From the NCBI GenBank assembly GCA_016293155.1, contig JAEDEU010000010.1:1-28608 (forward strand): DNA of 28,608 nt, written 5' to 3'. Both the position numbers and the translations under genes were made by a program. Under the pieces are notes generated by a model. It saw nothing but the letters and a program-made list of their open reading frames with translations, ran no database searches and was not told the origin of the DNA. The DNA comes from Clostridiaceae bacterium. GTDB taxonomy: Bacteria > Bacillota > Clostridia > Oscillospirales > Butyricicoccaceae. Shown here piece by piece: positions 25,146-28,608 of this stretch (position 1 is its first letter; every line of letters starts with the position of its first letter).

Positions 25146-25174
25146 AAAATACCATATTTCGTGTGGATTTTCAA
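25146..25174 (-). promoter_or_regulatory. murI promoter overlapping the DUF523 stop codon
   Basis: On the minus strand TTGAAA (25174-25169) and TATTTT (25151-25146) are 17 nt apart with a TGG extension before the -10. The -35 box contains the TGA stop (25173-25171) of the upstream gene. The leader would be about 50 nt. Confidence 0.6.
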
Positions 25175-25611
25175 CCGATCTCGCGCAGAAAATCCGCAAG
25201 CTGTTCTTCTGTGAACACACGGATGCCATGAGCGGACAGCAGCTGCGCCGTCACGCCGTCGCCTTCGGTGAGCGTTCCGGAAAAGGTGCCGTCATAAATC
25301 GCACCGCGTCCGCAGGAGGGACTGCGCGCCTTGAGTATGGCATACCGGCAGTCAACTAGCTGTGCAAGCGCCAGTGTTTCGCGTGCGCCGCGCGCATAAG
25401 GCTCCGTGACATCCGCGCCGTCGCGGGTCATCACACGTGCGCCACAGCGCTCAGCCGGCGTGCGGGGCGTGGGCAGTCCGCCCAGAATTTCCGGACAGAC
25501 GGGAATCAGATGATGGGTGTACAGCAGCTTGGCAACCGTTGGGTGCAGCTCGCCCTTGCCGCTGTAGCGGCAGTGCACGCCGAGCAGACAGGCAGACACT
25601 AAAATGTTCAT
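25171..25611 (-). CDS. DUF523 family protein
   Basis: A 146-aa protein of the DUF523 (COG1683) family, whose function is unknown. Conserved cysteine motifs are visible: SACLLGVHCRYSG near the N-terminus, PVCPEILGGLPTPR, and KARSPSCGRGAIYDG, which together suggest a metal or cluster site. ATG 25611 follows GAGG with a 6-nt gap. The preceding ogg stop lies 8 nt upstream, so the two are co-transcribed. Confidence 0.9.
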   Translation of the reverse strand: MNILVSACLLGVHCRYSGKGELHPTVAKLLYTHHLIPVCPEILGGLPTPRTPAERCGARVMTRDGADVTEPYARGARETLALAQLVDCRYAILKARSPSCGRGAIYDGTFSGTLTEGDGVTAQLLSAHGIRVFTEEQLADFLREIG

Positions 25612-25619
25612 AAAATACC

Positions 25620-26450
25620 TCAATTCAAACCGGTTTCCCGGGCATAATAAAAGAGATACTGCTGTAAAATACCGCCATACGGGCAGGCGAGCCAGCGGTC
25701 AAATTCCGCCGGGTGGAAGGCGGCGATTTTCTTGATCCAGGTATCCACCGGAAAGGCATCCAGCTTGTGCAGACCGAACAGCAGGAAGCAGTCTGCTACC
25801 TTGCGCCCGACGCCGCGCAGCTTCATGATTTCACGGCGGGCGGCATCCGAGTCCAGCTGCTCCAGTGCGTCCAGATTGATTTCACCGGCGCAGACCGCCT
25901 GTGCGGCATGATGCACATAGGGCGCGCGGTAGCCCGCACGAAGCGGCGCAAGCTCGTCCGGATTCCGCGCGGCGATGCGCTCCGGTGTCGGAAAGGCATA
26001 ATAGGTGCGATCCTCCCACTGGATCGGTTCTCCGAACAGGGTGCAGAAGCGGTCTGTGATGGCGCGGATGCGCGGGATGTTGTTGCACTGCGAAAACAGA
26101 AACACACACAGCGCTTCCCACGCGTCCTGATGCAGAATACGCAGACCGGTGCCGAACTTTACTGCGCTGCACACAAACGGGTCATCCGGAAACTGCGCAC
26201 AGACGGCGGTATAATCCGTCTGTGTATCGAAATAGGAACGCCACATCGGCTCCGTGCCCTCCAACGTGTGGAGGAGCAGTCTGCCGCCGTCATCGCGCAC
26301 ACGGGCAGGAATGCCGCGGACAATGCCGCTCCAGCTCCCGTCCTCCTGCGGCTCCCAACGGAAGCACTGTCCGCAGGAAAAGGTATGATGTGCCGAAAAG
26401 GAATCCCGCTCCGGCAGATGGAATGTGGTATAAGAGATGGAATGATACAT
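25620..26450 (-). CDS. ogg: 8-oxoguanine DNA glycosylase/AP lyase (OGG1 type)
   Basis: A 276-aa base-excision-repair enzyme that removes 8-oxoG opposite C. The N-terminal beta domain includes FSCGQCFRW, and the helix-hairpin-helix GPD core LRGVGRKVADCFLLFGLHKLDAFPVDTW carries the catalytic lysine K217 and aspartate D236. This is the OGG1-like form known from some Clostridia rather than MutM/Fpg. ATG 26450 has GAGG about 11 nt upstream; TTG 26477 is a possible but unsupported alternative. It leads the group ogg-DUF523-murI and is divergent to the 119-aa gene. Confidence 0.93.
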   Translation of the reverse strand: MYHSISYTTFHLPERDSFSAHHTFSCGQCFRWEPQEDGSWSGIVRGIPARVRDDGGRLLLHTLEGTEPMWRSYFDTQTDYTAVCAQFPDDPFVCSAVKFGTGLRILHQDAWEALCVFLFSQCNNIPRIRAITDRFCTLFGEPIQWEDRTYYAFPTPERIAARNPDELAPLRAGYRAPYVHHAAQAVCAGEINLDALEQLDSDAARREIMKLRGVGRKVADCFLLFGLHKLDAFPVDTWIKKIAAFHPAEFDRWLACPYGGILQQYLFYYARETGLN

Positions 26451-26508
26451 TTTTGGTAAAACCTCAGAACTTGTCAAAGATGTTTTAATGATTTTCTACA
26501 AAAAAACC

Positions 26509-26536
26509 TTGAATTTGCGCAAGGATTTGGTATAAT
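26509..26536 (+). promoter_or_regulatory. Promoter of the 119-aa gene
   Basis: TTGAAT (26509-26514) and a perfect TATAAT (26531-26536) are 16 nt apart, with a TGG extension. The predicted start near 26543 gives a leader of about 80 nt that begins almost at once with a long hairpin. The -10 lies in the 13-nt palindrome GGTATAATATACC (26529-26541). Confidence 0.75.
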
Positions 26537-26545
26537 ATACCTAGG

Positions 26546-26579
26546 GCGTATCAATCTCACAGAGATTGCATTCATGCGC
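26546..26579 (+). promoter_or_regulatory. 5'-leader hairpin of the 119-aa gene
   Basis: GCGTAT (26546-26551) pairs with ATGCGC (26574-26579) through one G-T wobble, and CAATCTC (26552-26558) pairs perfectly with GAGATTG (26562-26568) around an ACA loop; CATTC is bulged on the 3' side. That is 13 pairs at the predicted 5' end of the mRNA. No T tract follows, so it is not a terminator. It could stabilise the message or bind a regulator. Confidence 0.5.
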
Positions 26580-26621
26580 TGACAATATACAGCCATTATG
26601 GACGAACGGAGCGATTAAAAG

Positions 26622-26981
26622 ATGGCAAGCATTATTGTACGCATTGACTCAATGAAACTGGATCATATCAATGACGGGATGGAAACCCGCATTGTCCAGC
26701 ATATTGAACGGGAAACCGCACAAAAGATCATCGGTGACGGTTATGATTACATGGGGCGTACCGATCTGGGCATTTTTTTTAAAACAGAGGATCCGGTCGC
26801 GCAGATTCCCGAGCTGATTGATATTCTGGAATCCGGTCAGTTTGACGGCAATTCGCTAAAAGGTTGCTTTAAGGTACTGGTATCGTCTGACCGGGCGCCG
26901 ACTGATTACCGGCAGGTGTATCCGGAGAGAAACCGCGGAGCCAAGGCAGACTTCTGGAAGAGCATGTTCAAAAACAAATAA
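26622..26981 (+). CDS. Hypothetical protein, 119 aa
   Basis: I do not recognise this protein. It is soluble, without signal peptide, membrane segment or cysteine cluster (one Cys). It starts with a strand-like IIVRIDSMKLDHI, has a helical middle (RIVQHIERETAQKIIGDGYDYMG; PELIDILESGQ) and a basic, aromatic tail (RQVYPERNRGAKADFWKSMFKNK). GGAG lies about 10 nt before the ATG. It is monocistronic, with a strong promoter, a structured leader and a terminator of its own, which argues that it is a real and well-expressed gene. Confidence 0.8.
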   Translation: MASIIVRIDSMKLDHINDGMETRIVQHIERETAQKIIGDGYDYMGRTDLGIFFKTEDPVAQIPELIDILESGQFDGNSLKGCFKVLVSSDRAPTDYRQVYPERNRGAKADFWKSMFKNK

Positions 26982-27009
26982 GGTTCCGGTTTGATTGTAA
27001 CCGCTGCGG

Positions 27010-27044
27010 AGCGAGTGCGCAAGTGCATTCGCTTCGATTTTTTT
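27010..27044 (+). terminator. Terminator after the 119-aa gene
   Basis: AGCGAGTGC (27010-27018) pairs with GCATTCGCT (27025-27033) through one G-T wobble around GCAAGT, followed by TCGA and seven T residues. It covers GTG 27023, which excludes that codon as the start of the next gene. Confidence 0.82.
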
Positions 27045-27092
27045 GGTGCTATTTTACCTCATGGACAATAAATTACAATAGGAACGGAAAAC

Positions 27093-27101
27093 AGGAGGTG
27101 A
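27093..27101 (+). promoter_or_regulatory. Full-length Shine-Dalgarno with no standard start at optimal distance
   Basis: AGGAGGTGA is fully complementary to the 16S anti-SD. The in-frame GTG (27098) is inside it, and the codon at the best distance (27107) is ACG. It probably marks the original start position of the amidotransferase-like gene. Confidence 0.6.
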
Positions 27102-27793
27102 AAAAGACGAAAAGTCCTGTTATACTAATATCAGCGGGGACGCGCGATGGGGAACGGAGCCGTCAGACCGCACAGAGTGAGCTGTATGCACGCTGTCTTG
27201 CCGCCTGCGGTGCTGTCGGCGTGCTGGACGGCGGACACGGAGACATTTGCCCGCAGCGATTTGACGGTCTGCTGCTTTCCGGCGGCGGAGATATTGCGCC
27301 GGAATCCTGCGGAATCCGCGTCAGTGAACGGCTGAGCGGAGTGGACCGCGCACGCGATGAGCGGGAGTTTGCCCTGCTCAAGGGCTTCTGCGCTGCGCAA
27401 AAGCCGGTACTCGGAATCTGTCGCGGCATTCAAGTGATCGGTGCGGCATTCGGCGGCACACTGTTTGCCGATTTGCCGACCGCCGAGCTGCATCGAGATG
27501 CGGTGCACCGGGTGATTACGGCGGAGGGCAGCAGCCTGCGCGCGCTGCTCGGAGCACATTTTTTGGTAAACAGCTATCATCATCAGGCGATCCGCACGCT
27601 CGGCGCCGGTCTGCGGGTGACCGCGGTCAGCGCCGCGGACGGCGTGATTGAGGGCGTTGAGCACGAAACACTGCCGGTGTGGGCGGTGCAATGGCATATG
27701 GAGCGCATGATGCAGGGCATCTGCGCGGATACAGAGACAGAAATGCGGCCGCTGATGGAACGGTTTGTCCGGCAGGCGGCAGAAGGGATGTGA
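27098..27793 (+). CDS. Class-I glutamine amidotransferase-like hydrolase (peptidase C26, PuuD-like)
   Basis: About 231 aa of the gamma-glutamyl-GABA hydrolase/peptidase C26 family, which cleaves gamma-glutamyl amides. The nucleophile C108 is in PVLGICRG, and the H200/E202 pair in AVQWHMER replaces the usual QFHPE while keeping both catalytic residues; LLLSGGGDIAPESCG gives the family's N-terminal loop. The start is uncertain: GTG 27098 overlaps the ribosome binding site and ACG 27107, which would give a product beginning M-KSPVILISAG, is at ideal distance. Longer starts fall in the upstream terminator. Four nt separate it from the Smr gene, so the three last genes form an operon. Substrate unknown. 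Confidence 0.85.
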   Translation: MKKTKSPVILISAGTRDGERSRQTAQSELYARCLAACGAVGVLDGGHGDICPQRFDGLLLSGGGDIAPESCGIRVSERLSGVDRARDEREFALLKGFCAAQKPVLGICRGIQVIGAAFGGTLFADLPTAELHRDAVHRVITAEGSSLRALLGAHFLVNSYHHQAIRTLGAGLRVTAVSAADGVIEGVEHETLPVWAVQWHMERMMQGICADTETEMRPLMERFVRQAAEGM

Positions 27794-27797
27794 AATC

Positions 27798-28169
27798 ATG
27801 GCTGGACAGCTGCGTGTGATTAATTTAGAGGACGCTATGCCGACGGTAAAGGAGGCGGTGAGCCGCCTTCAGCTGGAAATTAAGCTGGCAAAATCGCAGG
27901 GCGTATCCGTACTCAAGGTAATCCACGGCTTCGGATCCACCGGCAGGGGCGGAAAAATCCGCCCGGCGGTGCATCGGGAGCTGGAGAAGTACCGGAGCAA
28001 GGGCTGGATTGAAGCCTATATTCCGGGCGAAAAGCTGTCCATCTTTGATGAGAATACGCGGTGGGCGATCCACTGCTGTCCCGCCTTCCGAAAGGATCGG
28101 GACATCGACCGCTGGAACAGCGGTATCACAGTCATTGTTTTGCAGAAGAAAGGAAGTCGAACGATATGA
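27798..28169 (+). CDS. Smr domain protein
   Basis: A 122-aa protein that is essentially a stand-alone Smr (small MutS-related) domain. The motif VLKVIHGFGSTGRGGKIRPAVHREL carries the HGxG loop and basic residues typical of Smr nucleases. It lacks the DXH-type N-terminal extension seen in larger members. Family members nick branched DNA or cleave mRNA on collided ribosomes; which applies is unknown. ATG 27798 lies after GAAGGGA. Its stop codon overlaps the start of the cupin gene (ATGA), so the two are translationally coupled. Confidence 0.85.
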   Translation: MAGQLRVINLEDAMPTVKEAVSRLQLEIKLAKSQGVSVLKVIHGFGSTGRGGKIRPAVHRELEKYRSKGWIEAYIPGEKLSIFDENTRWAIHCCPAFRKDRDIDRWNSGITVIVLQKKGSRTI

Positions 28170-28510
28170 TTCGCAGAGCAAACGAACAGAGAGTAGAGAA
28201 AAAGGAGCACCTGCGCGGCGGCGAGGGCTATGTGACGCTTCAGCATCTGCTGGAGCCGGGCGAGAGCTGCGGCAAATGCAAGATGATTGCGCGCATTACC
28301 ATTGAGCCGGGCAACACCATCGGAGACCACGCGCACAATCCGGATGCGGAGCTGTGCTATCTGCTGGAGGGTGAGCTGACCATTACGGACGGCGGCGAGG
28401 AGCACGTCATGCATCCGGGCGACGCATGGATCTGCGGCGAGGGCAACCGTCACTGCACGATGAACAAGTCGGACGCACCGGCGGTCTTTTTGGGCATCGT
28501 CATCGAATAA
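28166..28510 (+). CDS. Single-domain cupin protein
   Basis: A 114-aa small beta-barrel protein. Cupin motif 1 is GNTIGDHAHNPDAELCYLLEG, with metal ligands of the HxH and E type, and motif 2 is HPGDAWICGEGNRHCTMN, with the closing histidine. It should bind a divalent metal or small ligand; no reaction can be assigned. The start ATG 28166 overlaps the preceding stop by 4 nt (ATGA), and AAAGGAAG provides the ribosome binding site. It is the last gene of the hydrolase-Smr-cupin operon. Confidence 0.88.
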   Translation: MIRRANEQRVEKKEHLRGGEGYVTLQHLLEPGESCGKCKMIARITIEPGNTIGDHAHNPDAELCYLLEGELTITDGGEEHVMHPGDAWICGEGNRHCTMNKSDAPAVFLGIVIE

Positions 28511-28552
28511 ACATTCAGGAACACTGATTGCCTTTGTGGTAAGAAAAATGGA

Positions 28553-28586
28553 AAAGAGGACGTATCCATGCGGGTACGTCCTCTTT
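28553..28586 (+). terminator. Terminator after the cupin gene
   Basis: A 12-bp stem AAAGAGGACGTA/TACGTCCTCTTT (28553-28564, 28575-28586) with an inner CC/GG pair is followed only by GTTATG. The stem's own T residues serve as the U tract, and it may act in both directions. Confidence 0.78.
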
Positions 28587-28608
28587 GTTATGCATTGGTT
28601 TATGGCTC

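Noticed and set aside
26501..26525. Minus-strand hairpin CCTTG/CAAGG followed by seven T residues as an attenuator before ogg
   Set aside because: The stem is only 5 bp with an 8-nt loop, and no minus-strand promoter upstream of it was found, so a transcript crossing it is not supported.
26529..26541. Palindrome GGTATAATATACC as a second shared -10 for a divergent ogg promoter
   Set aside because: On the minus strand TATATT or TATTAT can be read here, but no acceptable -35 lies at 16-18 nt (only CTGTGA or GTGAGA), so I assign only the plus-strand promoter.
10..28600. Phage, IS, CRISPR, toxin-antitoxin or defence genes
   Set aside because: No transposase, integrase, direct-repeat array or defence-family protein was found. 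AddAB, HxlR and Smr are ordinary chromosomal genes here.

Overview
The window is a dense, ordinary-looking piece of bacterial chromosome with roughly thirty genes, almost all housekeeping. Strong AGGAGG-type ribosome binding sites, an AddAB nuclease in place of RecBCD, a zinc-type L31, a dgt-dnaG-sigma cluster, HxlR and DUF523 proteins, and moderately GC-rich genes between AT-rich promoters point to a Firmicute of class Clostridia. A GC-richer gut lineage of the Oscillospiraceae/Butyricicoccaceae kind is likely. That placement is inference from gene content, not from a marker search.

Layout. 1-413: the 3' end of tRNA-Thr(GGT), then complete tRNA-Phe(GAA) and tRNA-Gly(GCC), closed by a terminator. 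419-1909: an NCS2 xanthine/uracil-type permease with its own promoter and terminator. 1908-8872: addB-addA, the double-strand-break resection helicase-nuclease. 8885-9741: rpmE and a cysteine-rich C_GCAxxG_C_C protein, each with its own terminator. 9800-11739: hflX and a YigZ/IMPACT protein, overlapping by 8 nt. 11788-17055: dgt, dnaG and two tandem full-length primary-type sigma factor genes, ending at a perfect 11-bp terminator. 17080-18014: a gamma-glutamylcyclotransferase-like gene and a dCMP-deaminase-like gene. 18090-18949: a PPOX-fold flavoprotein and an HxlR regulator, transcribed divergently from promoters whose -10 boxes coincide. 19001-20122 (minus): prfB. 20345-24241: secA, an unknown 8-TM protein and a small zinc ribbon. 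24308-26450 (minus): ogg, DUF523 and murI, reading right to left. 26509-28586 (plus): an unknown 119-aa protein behind a structured leader, then a class-I amidotransferase-like hydrolase, an Smr-domain protein and a cupin.

Functionally the region mixes DNA repair and replication (AddAB, Ogg, DnaG, Dgt), transcription (two sigma factors), translation (tRNAs, L31, HflX, RF2), secretion (SecA), wall precursor supply (MurI) and nucleotide supply (permease, dCMP deaminase). I see no phage, IS, CRISPR or defence island. The points that most deserve a second look are the tandem sigma-70 pair, the face-to-face -10 boxes of the HxlR locus, a prfB without the RF2 programmed frameshift, a long hairpin at the 5' end of an unknown gene's mRNA, and a perfect Shine-Dalgarno that leads to an ACG codon.
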